The notes beneath the pieces were generated by a model that was not told where the DNA came from, did not search any database, and was given only the letters and a program-made list of their open reading frames with translations. Of a stretch of DNA of 64,000 bases, positions 32,637 to 43,461 are shown piece after piece. Source of the DNA: Okapia johnstoni (Eukaryota > Chordata > Mammalia > Artiodactyla > Giraffidae); assembly GCA_024291935.2 (NCBI GenBank), contig CM044311.1, forward strand, positions 31,748,001 to 31,812,000, written 5' to 3'. Numbering within the stretch: the first letter of the stretch is position 1; each line of letters begins with the position of its first letter. Made by a program: the position numbers and the translations under genes.

Positions 32637-33042
32637 AGAACACTGGAATGGGTAGCCTATCCCTTCTCCCGGAGAAGGCAATGGCACCCCACTCCAGTAC
32701 TCTTGCCTGGAAAATCCCATGGACAGAGGGGCCTGGTAGGCTGCAGTCCATGGGGTTGCTAAGAGTCAGACAGGACTGAGCGACTTCACTTTCACTTTTC
32801 ACTTTCATGCATTGGAGAAGGAAATGGTAACCCACTCCAGCATTCTTGCCTGGAGAATCCCAGGACGGGGGAGCCTGGTGGGCTGCCGTCTATGGGGTCG
32901 CACAGAGTTAGACACGACTGAAGTGATTTAGGAGCAGCAGCAGCAGCATCCCTTCTCCAGGGGTTCTTCCCAACCCAGGAATAGAACCTGGGTCTCCTGC
33001 ATTGCAGGCAGATTCTTTACCACCTGAACTACCAGGGAAGCA
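32637..33042 (-). mobile_element. second Bov-tA head, split by Bov-A2
   Basis: A tandem SINE unit (AAGAACACTGGAATGGGTAG to CTACCAGGGAAGC) without a distal tail, joined directly to the previous head. It is interrupted at 32670-32947 by a Bov-A2 copy. Confidence 0.85.
32670..32947 (+). mobile_element. Bov-A2 dimeric SINE, complete
   Basis: Two BovB-tail monomers in tandem: GGAGAAGGCAATGGCACCCC to the TTCACTTTCACTTTTCACTT linker (32671-32812), then GGAGAAGGAAATGGTAACCC to the tail GCAGCAGCAGCAGC (32813-32947). ATCCCTTCTCC at 32659-32669 and 32948-32958 is a perfect 11-bp target duplication. This is among the youngest insertions of the window. Confidence 0.95.
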
Positions 33043-33183
33043 ATGTGTGTGTCAGTTGCTCAGTTGTGTCTGACTCTTTGCGACCCCATGGACAGTCGCC
33101 CACCAGGCTCCTCTGTCCATGGGTTTCTCTAGGCAAGAATATTGGAGTGGGGTGCCATTCCCTTCTCCAACCAGGGAAGCAAT
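33043..33183 (-). mobile_element. Bov-tA SINE with internal deletion of the head
   Basis: Tail from GTCAGTTGCTCAGTTGTGTC to CATTCCCTTCTCC, then directly ACCAGGGAAGCAA. The middle of the tRNA-derived head is missing. Confidence 0.85.
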
Positions 33184-33220
33184 TCAGAGCATATATTATG
33201 TTATTTCTTGTTGCTATTAT

Positions 33221-33432
33221 GTGGAGTGTTCAGTTGTGTCAGACTCTTTTGCGACCCATGTACTACAGTCTGCCAGGCTCCTTTGTTCTTGGGATTCTCC
33301 AGGGAGGAACACTGGAACAATTTGTCATTTTCTTCTCCAGGGGATCTTCTCGACCTGGGGAAGGAGCCCATGTTTCCTGTGTCTCCTGCATTGCAGGCAG
33401 ATTCTTTACCCACTGAGCCATCAGGGAAGCCT
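33221..33432 (-). mobile_element. Bov-tA SINE, full length
   Basis: GTTCAGTTGTGTCAGACTCT to ACTGAGCCATCAGGGAAGCC. More diverged than its neighbours. Confidence 0.87.
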
Positions 33433-33654
33433 CAATATTATAGTGCAAAGCTAATGCTGGCTGCTCTTCTGTGCTCTCTCTGTATGCTGTCCATCCCTAT
33501 TCCCCCCAAAGCATACACTCATGGAGTCACTGGTGTAGCACTTTGTACTCCCTGTCTCAACCCTTTTTCTTTAATTAGTCTAAAGCGAAGTCTTTACTCT
33601 TCATCTTTTGTAGTATTTGCTGACCAAAACTCTACTAATTGTTTACATCCATGA

Positions 33655-33830
33655 CCTAATTGAAGTTTCACCAATACTTGTAATGTAGGCACATTATTGT
33701 CCCTGTTATAGAAAGGAAAAAAGGAGGTTCAAAGTCTTGAAGAAACTTAATCATGCTCACATATACAGTGTCTGTAAAGCTGACATTTGATCTGGCAATT
33801 CAAAGGCCAATGCTCTTAAACTAAGCTTGC
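33655..33830 (-). repeat. MIR SINE, old
   Basis: TTATTGTCCCTGTTATAGAA and CAAAGGCCAATGCTCTTAAA match the complement of MIR (ccccattttacagatg ... ccatgctcttaac) at low identity. Confidence 0.55.
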
Positions 33831-33964
33831 TTATGAAATTAGCACAGCAAAAGGTGAGAGAAGAACAGGATTGGTTGGAAAGTAAAACAGGAAACAATAG
33901 GACAATGATTGGGGTTGAGGAAGGCAGATAAATGATTCTCCCTTTACTCTTCCGAGTTCTTGGC

Positions 33965-34439
33965 TGAGATCCCTATAAAAAAAGACCATTTAACAAGAGA
34001 AAAACAAGCAAGTTTATTAACATGTAAACCCCAGGTATATATGGAAGATAACCAGAGTAACTCCCTGAGGTGGCTTGAAATTGAGGCTTAAATACTATCT
34101 TAATAGAGAAAGGGGAGAAGAGATGAGTAAACCTCTTAGGAGAGAGTAAATGATTTTTAAGAATGGTCAATGAGACTTTAGAAGAATAAGTGCGAGATAT
34201 GATGGTTTGGAACAGTTTGTCTGATCTGATATGGATTTCTAGTCTCCTTTCCTTTGATAAGAGTCCATCTCCCCTGTTGATGAAACTTTCAGGGAGAGAA
34301 TTTGTGACAATTGACTTCCTTTTGGAAGACCTGTCTTTAGACAGAGAAAGCCTCTGGGTTTATTTGCTGCTTTTCAAGTGCCCACAGTTTAAAATAATCA
34401 ACACACCAAAGCAACAATTTCTCCTACCTTGAGGTGGCA
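33965..34439 (-). mobile_element. ERV1-type LTR, old
   Basis: Termini TGAGATCCCT on the left and GGTGGCA on the right give TG...CA ends. AGTTTATTAACATGTAAACC carries an AATAAA on the minus strand close to the expected end. AACAAGAGAAAAACAAGCAA is a familiar opening block of class I LTRs read in reverse. No target duplication was found. Confidence 0.55.
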
Positions 34440-34469
34440 TATTCTGCTATGTTTCAATGAAAATGTCTT

Positions 34470-34610
34470 GCATTTTGATTGGGATAGTGGTTACATGTCA
34501 TATATACTTCTCAAAATGCATCACACTGTACACTTCAGATTTTGTACTTTTTGTCAAACTGTGCACTTAATATACGTGAATTTCATTGTATATAAAATAC
34601 ATTCCTCCAA
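34470..34610 (+). repeat. L1M 3' end
   Basis: TTGATTGGGATAGTGGTTAC, TCACACTGTACACTTCAGAT and GTGAATTTCATTGTATATAA match an old L1M 3' end. Confidence 0.65.
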
Positions 34611-35191
34611 AGCTGTATGTTATGGTACTTTGTTTTCTTACTCCAGGAAGCCTTATCAGTGATCCAAAGTAATTGTTTTCTCACTGTTTTATTACTGCAG
34701 TTACACCAATTTTACAGTTAGTATTTACTTACATTCTCAAGTTTTTCAATATTTATAGGTCATTCTACTGAAATGGATTTCTCAACAGCATAGAACATAT
34801 GGTTAATTTACTTTTTCCCCAACAACACCTATTTAAATATAAACTCATAGAGAAAGATGATATGTGAGGGAGAGAAAGAAATGTATTTTTGGCTTGCATC
34901 TTCACTGTAAGTCTATTTATTCTTAAGTGGTGAATAGATGTTGATGAGAAATATTCTTACATTTTTATAGAAACAAAGGTGAACTTGCAATGATTGGTGA
35001 AGAATGCTTCAATTTATTTTCTTTTTTACTGTGATTTTAATGGAAAATGCAAAATTCCCCTTAACGTATTTTTAAGAAATTTAGGACAAATACTTTCAGT
35101 TTAGTGTTTAATTTAATAGTCTCATCCCCTGGGACACTTTTAAGTTTCTCTGAGAAAGAAACCAGCTATTCTTACAGAGTTTTGTTGAAAA
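34611..35191. other. unassigned DNA
   Basis: Nothing was recognised. Confidence 0.45.
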
Positions 35192-35402
35192 GTGAATGTG
35201 TTAGTTGCTCAGTCATGTCCGACTCTTTGCAACCAATGGACTGTAGCCCACCAGGCTCCTCTGTCCATGGAATTCTCCAGGCAAGAATACTGGAGTGGGT
35301 ACACATTCCCTTCTTCAGGGGATCTTCTTGACCCAGGGATCGAACCCAGTTCTCCCACATTGCAGGCGGATGCTTTACTGTCTGAGCCACTAGGGAAGCC
35401 CC
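35192..35402 (-). mobile_element. Bov-tA SINE, full length
   Basis: GTTAGTTGCTCAGTCATGTC to CTGAGCCACTAGGGAAGCCC. Well preserved. Overlapping frames on both strands are shadows. Confidence 0.92.
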
Positions 35403-35479
35403 AAACAATTGAGAGGCTCCTTGGAGAGGCTGCACTGCAAGTGCAGGAAGCATGTAGCACTTCAAGGCTGAAGAGGCAG

Positions 35480-35545
35480 TGAAAATGCTAATGTAGTGTC
35501 TCGCATATAGATGATGTTCAGTAAACATGAGCTGTCCCTGGTATT
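35480..35545 (+). repeat. MIR 3' fragment
   Basis: TAGTGTCTCGCATATAGATG and TTCAGTAAACATGAGCTGTC followed by GGTATTATT resemble the MIR 3' end. Confidence 0.5.
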
Positions 35546-35724
35546 ATTCACTTGGCTTATTCTCCATGTCAAGACACGTATGAAGGATTTCCCAACAGTG
35601 ATATTTGTCAAGGATTTTCAAGGAAACACAATAAACCCAGTCTTCAACTTTTTAAACCTGAGGGTGACTAGCTAATCCTCATATTTATTCTTTCCTAAAT
35701 CACTGTTTGCATTCAAATTCTCCA

Positions 35725-35850
35725 CATTTTCCCCTCATTAGACTGAGAACTCCTTAAAAGGGAAGGACCTTGCCTGTTAAAGAAAATCGTTTTATCTCCT
35801 ACAATGCGTAGCCTGCTTGTTTAAATACTGAGGGAGAAATAAATGTATTT
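35725..35850 (+). repeat. L2/MIR 3' fragment
   Basis: ATTAGACTGAGAACTCCTTA, AAGGGAAGGACCTTGCCTG and GAGAAATAAATG recall the L2 terminus. Confidence 0.5.
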
Positions 35851-36456
35851 AAATCTTTTTTTAAAAAAAGTTTAATGAATATGTTTAGCATATGCTGCCT
35901 TGCACTGTTATTCATCTTATTTTACCTTTCCTCCCTAACTAGATTACCAGCAAGTTCAGAGGAAAGATATTTAATTCTTTGCACATAACAGGTTCTTGAC
36001 TTTTTTATGAAGATAATAGGATTTTAGGGTTTTATTGGTTCCTTTGCAACATAAGTTGACCATGGATATATGAGTTTTTCTCCCTGAATGAAACTTATCT
36101 GTCCTATAAGAAGGGCAGCAAAACCAAAATCACGTGAAACAATAAAGAAATATAAAGTTCAAATGGAAAATACATTTGCATGGCTCAAATGCTCATTCAT
36201 CACTGAACTGAAAGGATGTTATTTTCTTGTCAGATGACATGTCATAAACGTAAAATGGTGGCAGTCCTGACACTTTATATTTTGAATAAACACAACTGCA
36301 TACACCCAATTTCTGTTTGAACACTCCACATGTACAACTACTTCTTCACATGTGACCACTGTGTTTTACCTAGGGCAACCCTAAGAAGACTAACGTAGTT
36401 GCAGATCAACTCTATGAAGCATTGTATCTTTGATTCTATAATTTAAAGATGAAAGC
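35851..36456. other. unassigned DNA
   Basis: Nothing was recognised with confidence. Confidence 0.45.
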
Positions 36457-36681
36457 GTGTGCATGTTGAGTGCCTTCAGTGGTGTCCAACTCTTTGAGAC
36501 TTTATGGACTGTAGCCCATCAGGGTCCTCTTTTCATAGTATTCTCCTGGCAAGCATACTGGAGTGGGTTGCCTTGCCTTCTTCTAGGGGATCTTCACCAC
36601 TGAGGTAACAAATCTGTATCTCTTATATCTCCTGTATTGGCAGGTGGGTTCTTTACCACTAGCACCACCTGGAAGCCCAGA
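36457..36681 (-). mobile_element. Bov-tA SINE, diverged
   Basis: GTGCCTTCAGTGGTGTCCAA to TAGCACCACCTGGAAGCCCA. More substitutions and an insertion in the head. Confidence 0.85.
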
Positions 36682-37018
36682 AGCGAAAGTACAACACAAA
36701 ATTTGAGATTTTTTTTCTAAGACAAAAAAAATAGATTGAAATATTGCATATTCGATGTATTTTACTTAGACCTCTAATTTTTCCCATCACCTTCAAGGGC
36801 AATCTTTCTTTAGCGTATTTGGGAAGGAAGGCATTTTTGAATGCCCATTTCTGACTTGCCATATGGCAACTGTTGCTCTATGTCATGTTTTTCCAGATAG
36901 TTCCAGGTTCTCTAAGGGTTATAGCAACCTATTCTGCTGGTGACAATCTATGGAAACTGTCTCTAAATTTCCCCAATGAATGGAAGAAGTAGGGTAACCC
37001 ATCTTTCCCTTCACTGTG
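36682..37018. other. unassigned DNA
   Basis: Nothing was recognised. Confidence 0.45.
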
Positions 37019-37216
37019 AAAAGTGAAAGGGAAAGTCACTCAGTTATGTTCGAGTCTTTGCGACTCCATGGACTATACAGTCCACAGGATTCTCCAGGCC
37101 ATAATACTGGAGTGGATAGCCTTTCCCTTCTCCAGGGATCTTCCCTACCCAGTGATTGAACCCAGGTCTCCCGCATTGCAGGAGGATTCTTTACCAGCTG
37201 AGCCACAAGGAAAGCC
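37019..37216 (-). mobile_element. Bov-tA SINE, CTATACAGTCC subfamily
   Basis: GAAAGTCACTCAGTTATGTT, GACTATACAGTCCACAGGAT and TGAGCCACAAGGAAAGCC. The TATACAGTCC and GATAGCCTTTCCC variants are shared with the copy at 52183. Confidence 0.88.
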
Positions 37217-37309
37217 TTCCCTTCACTCTCTCTTCCCTTAATTCTGCATGCTGTTACTATAGGAAACCATACTGTGACATGAAACTTCACTGAAGAATTG
37301 GGAGCTGCT

Positions 37310-37515
37310 GAATGAATGCATGCATGCATTCTAAGTCACTTCAGCTGTGCCTGACTCTTTGTGATTTTATGAACTGTAGCCCATCAGACTTCTCTGGCAA
37401 TGGGATTCTCCAGGCAAGAATCCTGGAGTTGGTTGCCATTTCCTTCTCCAGGGGATCTTCCTGACCCAGGGATCAAACCCACATCTCTTATGACTCCTGC
37501 ATTGGAGGAGGTTCT
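37310..37515 (-). mobile_element. Bov-tA SINE, nearly full length
   Basis: TTCTAAGTCACTTCAGCTGT to GCATTGGAGGAGGTTCTATA. The end of the head is lost. Confidence 0.85.
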
Positions 37516-38974
37516 ATACAAAAGGTGGAAATAATTGCATACCAAGTGAGATTGCTCTTACTTAAGAGACAAGAGAGACTAGTTAAAACATTTGGAATCA
37601 ATCATTTCAAAAGCACAGATCCTAGTCTTGCAAAGGTCCACTCACAGAGAGTGTGCCTTCATCAAACCTCCATATTATAAATATCCATCTCATCCTTGTA
37701 ACTTTAAGGGATGCACAGCAGCTGCTTTCAGTCTAGCTTTAATCTTTCTTCCTCCACTTGAAAATCTCTGAACAAAATGACAATCAGGCATATATAACCC
37801 AAAGTCTAAGATATTCATTCTATAATATATAGGACAGGGTGGGGTTGGAGGTGGCATTTTTTTATAATACTCTCTAGGATGAAATTTAGCACTCTGAATC
37901 CCAACCTCATTCATTTATTTTAGTCAATGCACATTTTGTACAGTCCTCTTTATTCTTTCTAGCCAGCTGGGACGCATACACACCCCCTCAAAAAACACAG
38001 TTCTCCCCAAAACAAACACTAAATCCCAATGACAGTAAAATATTGATCCAGGTTAAACAGAACCCTTTTTAAAAAATACAATATAAATCTGAATCGGCCT
38101 TTCCCATGTGGAGGATAAAGTATTATTTATTTTAAAAGAGAATGTTGCAGACATTTCCCCTTCTTTTTGTTGTTGTTATTCTCCCATTTCCAGGCTATAA
38201 TAGAAATCTACAGGTACATAAAAGCAAAAACCTAATGTCACACTTTGTCTTCAAGCAGCAGAACCACCTGGTTTGTGATGACCATCTTCTGGCAAAACAA
38301 AGACAAGTCCAAGGTTTTATAATGACTACTTTGGTACATTTAAAGCAGGGCCAAATTCAAAAGCAGGCTTTCCAACATTATTATTTTCTAAGTAAATGGA
38401 AGACACTATGAGGACTTGTTATTCTCCTATCAAGGTAACCCCTGCTGTTGTGTGTCTGCTTGTGTGTGTGTGTGTGTGCATACCAGGGTGTTTATATGTA
38501 TGTGTATGTCAGAGTTGGGAGGTAAAATAGGGGAAGGAAGTTAAGGTGAAGATTGGAACTACTGATGCCCTCCATTCCATGATGAATAATAAAGAATTTA
38601 AGCATGCCATAACAAGTTGAAGAAGGGATTAGTAGAAGAACTTGGAGGACTGATACAATAATGTGGTAAGAGAGAAAGGAGGAGAGAGGAGGGCAGTATA
38701 AGTAAACCTCATTAATTTTGGAATAAAATCAATATAAAAAGTTTAAGATTGATAAATAAACTGCAGGGCAAATGTACTATTTACAGACATGGATTTGATA
38801 ACTGAAAGACCAAATACAGGAATATATAGAAGTGGCTGCCTCTACAAAATACATAAATATCTGATAAGATTTGCTGCTTTTGAAGAAAACTAGAAGATGG
38901 GAGTTGTAAAGACTTTCACTTTTCTCCATACATTCTTTTGCGGTGATTGAATAGTTTATCATATGTATGTTAAT
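37516..38974. other. unassigned DNA with a (TG)n microsatellite
   Basis: The (TG)n core is at about 38460-38478, extending as GTATGTGTATG to 38510. The frames at 37690-37914 (-) and 38142-38411 (+) have no supporting signals. Confidence 0.5.
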
Positions 38975-39245
38975 TCTGGAATACAACCATAACAAAATAC
39001 CACATATTGGGTGGCTTAAATCATGAATATCTATAGTCTCACAGTTCTTGAGACCAGACATCAAGATCAATGTACCAGTAGAGCTAGTTTCTTCTCTGGT
39101 CTCTCCTTGACTAACAGATGGTTATCTTCTCACTGTGTCCTTACTTGGTTTTTCTCTGTGAAAACTCCTCCCAAATGTCTCCTTCTCTTCTTTTATAAGA
39201 ACACTAGTTGTACTGGATCAAGGCTGCACTCTTATGACTTCATTT
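38975..39245 (-). mobile_element. MLT1-type MaLR LTR, partial
   Basis: ACCATAACAAAATACCACAT, GGGTGGCTTAAATCATGAAT, TCTCACAGTTCTTGAGACCA and CTTTTATAAGAACACTAGTT are the minus-strand form of MLT1/MST-type LTRs. Same family group as 817-1262, opposite orientation. Confidence 0.68.
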
Positions 39246-39298
39246 AACATTAATTAATAATAGGTATATAGTAAATAACAATAAGTAATAAGTACAGT

Positions 39299-39423
39299 GG
39301 TGACTATGGACATGAGTTTGGGTAGACTCCGGGAGTTGGTGATGGACAGGGAGGCCTGGCATGCTGCGATTCATGGGGTCACAAAGAGTCAGACACGACT
39401 GAGCGACTGAACTGAACTGATAG
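39299..39423 (+). mobile_element. BovB 3' end, about 120 bp
   Basis: GGACATGAGTTTGGGTAGAC to GAGCGACTGAACTGAACTGA. Flanks AGTGGTGA and AGTGATGA may be a target duplication. Confidence 0.88.
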
Positions 39424-39477
39424 TGATGAGTATTCCCACCTGTCACTCAGAAGACTGGGGTTCAACTCTACAGCGGG

Positions 39478-39689
39478 GAGCCAAAAAAACTATGATGGCT
39501 CACATAATAAAGAATCTGCCTGAAATGCTGGAGACCTGGGTTTGATCGCTGGGTAGGGAAGATCCCCAGGAGAAGGGAATAGCTACCCACTCCAGTATTT
39601 TTGCCTGGAGAATTCCATGGACAGAAGAGCCTGTTGGGTTACAGAGCATAGGGTCACAAAGAGTTGGACACGACTGAATTATTAACACT
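39478..39689 (+). mobile_element. Bov-tA SINE, full length
   Basis: GATGGCTCACATAATAAAGA through GATCGCTGGGTAGGGAAGAT to GAGTTGGACACGACTGAATT. Confidence 0.88.
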
Positions 39690-39959
39690 TTCAACACTTT
39701 CAAACAATAAATAAATCAGTTTTAAAAGCTCTGTCTTCAGATTCAGTCACAGTGGGGTGTTAGGGATGCAGCATATGAATTTTCCTGGAACACGAGTGAG
39801 TCTATAACAATGTGTAAGGTGAACTTATTTATAATAAATAAATAATTTAATTTAATCAACTTTTAAAAGAAATTGTATCTACAGAGCAAAACTGGATGTG
39901 ATGGGTGAGACAAGGAACTCTTTAATTTCATTTTAAGCCCTTGTATACTATTTCATTCT

Positions 39960-40186
39960 CTTGCATTCATGCATACTGTCTTTAGGTTGTGTTGGACTCT
40001 TTGAGACCCCATGGACTATAGCCCACCAGACTTCTCTGTCTCTGGTATTTTCCAGGCAAGATACTGGAGTGGGTTGCCATTTCCTCCTCCAGGGGATCTT
40101 CCCGATGCAGGGATCGAACCTGAGCCTCTTGTATCTCCTGCGTTGGTGGGCAGATTCTTTACCACTGAGCCACCTGGGAAGTCCTT
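39960..40186 (-). mobile_element. Bov-tA SINE, full length
   Basis: TACTGTCTTTAGGTTGTGTT to ACTGAGCCACCTGGGAAGTC. Tail moderately decayed. Confidence 0.88.
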
Positions 40187-41931
40187 TTCATTCTCTTAAT
40201 TAGACATAAATGTTTGTATATATTAAGCAAATAAACTATTAGGGGCAGAGGTCATCAGCATTGATATCGCCTCTCCCTGAATGGAAACTCAAAGGTAGTC
40301 ACACTCTCCCATTGCCTTCCAACTAGTAAAAGTTTTCCTCCTTCATCCACCATCATGACTTTGTCCTTATCTTTCTTTTCCCCTTTCTTTCCCTCAGTGT
40401 TTTAAATTGAGTTTTATGGAGATATTCTAATCTTTCTCAAAGCAGCATATTCCTTAAGTATTGGGATGGATGCTACCAATCTCGCTGGTGTCCTTCATCA
40501 ACCAGAACGGTTTGTGCTAGGAAGAACTCACAAGTAAGTTTGCAAGTAAGGAAGAAATTGGGAGACGAGAAAGGACAATGCTAATGAAAGAATTTGCCAA
40601 GGACAGAATCCTAACTTCCAATTTCCTTGTTCTAAAGAAAGCACATATACAAAATACAATATACTTCATGGTTAAGTAACTGGATTTATGGAGTGAGCAC
40701 GGGAGAATATGTTGTTAGGATTATCTAGAGAGACAAATAATAACCATGTCAAAGTGTATGATCCAAAATCAATCATTCAGCGTTCAGCTGATATGGATAA
40801 ATAAGCAGGGGAGAGTTGCAGCAGAGAAGTCGGATCAATGCTGCTAAAATGCAAAGTGAAATCGGCAATGAACACTAGGGTCTAGTTAGAGCCTTATACA
40901 AATCTGATGTTCATTTGGCTTCCAGATGATTCTGGGAGAAGAAGGCAGATTGTATGAGTCCTGAGGAGGGGCACAGAAAAATCAAAGGTCTGAACCCTTC
41001 AAGCCTGGGGGAATTGCTCTGTTCCATTAGATGCCCTATTTATAATGTGGAAGTATCAACACTCTGTTCTTAGGTAAAATCTGAATGTGTTTATTGTATT
41101 TGCATTCAAGGAATACTGACACTACAGTCTTTGTTGATGTTGATATCAATTTCATTTTAATTCTAAATTCAGAGGAGTCAAAGAGGGATGCATACTTTAT
41201 GAAGAGGGGGCTTTATTTCAAATTTAAATATTTATAATGTTTGTCAGTTCAGTGTGCATCAAAGACATTGATATAACTTCAAAAGTCTAGCACAGAAAGC
41301 GAACTGACTGCTCAGAATACACTTAGCCACAACACAGCACAAAGAATTATATTATGCTCTCACTGTTTGGTAATTCTGTAGGTGCAAACCGCATTTACTT
41401 TTTTGAGCCCATGTCAAAAAAACTATTGTAGCATCAAGCTATCAGTTGAAATATTCAAGGTCATTTTCTTTTCAATTTACCTCTTAACAAATCTCTGCTA
41501 GGAGCTGTTGTGAAAGGAGCCACCGCCCTCAAAAAACCTGTAATCTACAGAGGCAAGACACACTTATGTTTAAAAGTAGTACCAATACTCCAAACACTGC
41601 AAGTTAGTTTAGAATAAAATGCCAACCAATGGCTCTCATACTTTCCTTACCATACTCATTATTATTTAAGAAAAACTCAGGGGTTAAATATCAGAAATAG
41701 AAAAGAAAATTAAGAATTCTTAACTTTTTCCTCAGACATACAATTCAAGTGATACTGCTCTGGATCAAGCTTAAAGATTGTGCAAAATGTTTTTCTTTAC
41801 AATTTTGAAAGATAATTATTTGTAGTTATTTTCTCTCTGTCTTCATGTCTGTGCCTCTGTCGGCCTGTGTCTCTGTCTCTCTGTCTCTTTTTCTCTCTCC
41901 CTCTTTTGTGTGTTGGTTATGGGTTATCTGG
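40187..41931. other. unassigned DNA, CT-rich tract at right
   Basis: No gene was recognised. A strong donor-like AAGTAAGTTT at about 40533 follows a 44-codon open stretch without a convincing acceptor. 41830-41910 is (CTGTCT)n-like. Confidence 0.45.
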
Positions 41932-42105
41932 GCTTCCCTGGTGACTCAGACTATAAAGAATATGCCTGCAGTACAAGAGACTTGGATTTGATCCTAGGAT
42001 CTGGAAGATCCCCTGGAGAAGGGAATGGCTACCCATTCCAGTATTCTTAACTGGAGAATTTAGTGGACACAGGAGCCTGGTGGGCTATGGTCGATGGGGT
42101 CACTT
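41932..42105 (+). mobile_element. Bov-tA SINE, tail truncated
   Basis: GGGCTTCCCTGGTGACTCAG to GGCTATGGTCGATGGGGTCA. The last about 25 bases of the tail are missing. Confidence 0.87.
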
Positions 42106-42861
42106 CTACTTTCTCAGTGAGCTACCCACAAACTATGTCAAATGAGATAATGTGATTAAAGTAAGCTAAACTTAAAAACAACAACAGCAACAAAAGATGA
42201 TCATCCTGAGTCTCACAAACTCAATTATTTCTAAGCTAAAAAAACACTTGTATTCTCAATCTCCCATATCCCCCAATTTTTTTAAGTCCTAGGGCTTAAA
42301 TAATACAAAAAATGCAGGATCTTCTAACTTTTACCCCCAAGCTGCCAGGTCTCTGGGCTTCCTAAGAGTCTGAGTTGCTTCTCTATTGTCCTGCAGATGG
42401 TGATGCTCACCTGCAAGTCCCAGTTCTTTCTGCAGTGGAACCTAGCTTGTCCAGGTTTCTGCATAGCCTCAGGTCTTTGAAAGGAACACCCTCCTACTCA
42501 CTTGGAGTCAGGGAAGTTGAATTTTCAGGTTTGTTTATCAATATATGTGTCTGCAATCTACTGAGGCTCTCCACAGATAAAGGATAAGCAGTGCACTGGA
42601 GGAGTTTCCAGCATCAGTCACACTGTAGGACAAAAACATTTTACCCTGATTTAGTTCTCCAGCCTTTCTTCTTGATCTCTTGTAGCTTTTATTTTAAAAT
42701 GCTTTTTTGTTTTTTCCTTAGGTCCTAGTCCATCTGAGAGGTTTGAATAATGAACCTAATTGAGAGACAATTGGGATTTTTATCCCATTTTCCCAGAAAA
42801 CTATTGTGTCCCTTTGCAAACATTTGTCTCTCCTTTTGATACCATGGCTCATGTATCCATG
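42106..42861. other. unassigned DNA containing a candidate exon
   Basis: No repeat was recognised. The candidate exon at 42397-42528 is listed separately. Confidence 0.45.
42397..42528 (+). other. candidate internal exon
   Basis: TTGCTTCTCTATTGTCCTGCAG precedes 42397 as a strong acceptor, and TTTTCAG/GTTTGT at 42528-42529 is a reasonable donor. One frame is open across all 132 bases (phase 2 entry, 43 codons; starts GDAHLQVPVL, ends REVEFS). The other two frames are closed. No domain is recognised. It could be a chance pair of splice-like sites or an old repeat I failed to recognise. Confidence 0.25.
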
Positions 42862-42969
42862 CATGCATGCTAGGTTACTTCAGTCATGTCTGATGCTTTG
42901 CGATCCCATGTCAGGGTGCTCTGGCCATGGGATTTTCCAGTCTAGAATACTGGAGTGGGCTCCCATGCT
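42862..42969 (-). mobile_element. Bov-tA SINE tail fragment
   Basis: GCTAGGTTACTTCAGTCATG to GAATACTGGAGTGGGCTCCC. Confidence 0.82.
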
Positions 42970-43079
42970 TTCTGCTCATATCTAAAATCAATCGCTTCAC
43001 TTGTGGTCTATGTCCCAAGCTCTCTCAAGCTAATCAAGAACTTTGCTCCAGCAATTCTCTCTTTTCATTTCTAGCCATC

Positions 43080-43400
43080 AGTTTTTCTTTTGCTATGAGA
43101 CCATCTACCACCATGCAAACATACCGTTAACTTGACCATCTTAAACAACATTTTCTTTTCTCCTGCTTCTCCAACAGCTGCAGTTTGATTTAAGTCATCA
43201 TTTCAGAATGACTCCTCTAAAAAGTTGCCTAATCTTGTTGTCTCCACACTCTCTCCTCTCCTCCTAAACACTTCAGTCATGTGTTCAACCCTGTCACCTA
43301 ATCAGTACTGCTCTCATTAACATCACAAATGTACTTCATACTATTAAATTCAGGAGTGATTTCTCAATCTTTTTCTTACTTATCCTACTGGTAGAATAAT
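43080..43400 (+). repeat. L2 LINE RT-region fragment
   Basis: TTGTTGTCTCCACACTCTCT and ATTAACATCACAAATGTACT to TTTCTTACTTATCCTACTGG align loosely with the L2 segment encoding the RT stretch that ends in LLDLSAAFD. No frame is preserved. Confidence 0.5.
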
Positions 43401-43461
43401 ATAACTTATCCTGGAGAGATCTGTTTTATGCTATTTTTCTTAGTGTAATCAATAGTGTCTA

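Noticed and set aside
32394..32835. Several overlapping frames of 108-143 codons on both strands
   Set aside because: All are translations of Bov-tA/Bov-A2 SINEs, which are non-coding.
33142..33654. 170-codon plus-strand frame
   Set aside because: It runs through minus-strand Bov-tA copies; antisense SINE translation.
40400..40533. 44-codon open stretch before AAGTAAGTTT
   Set aside because: No credible acceptor, two alternative frames open, length within chance expectation.
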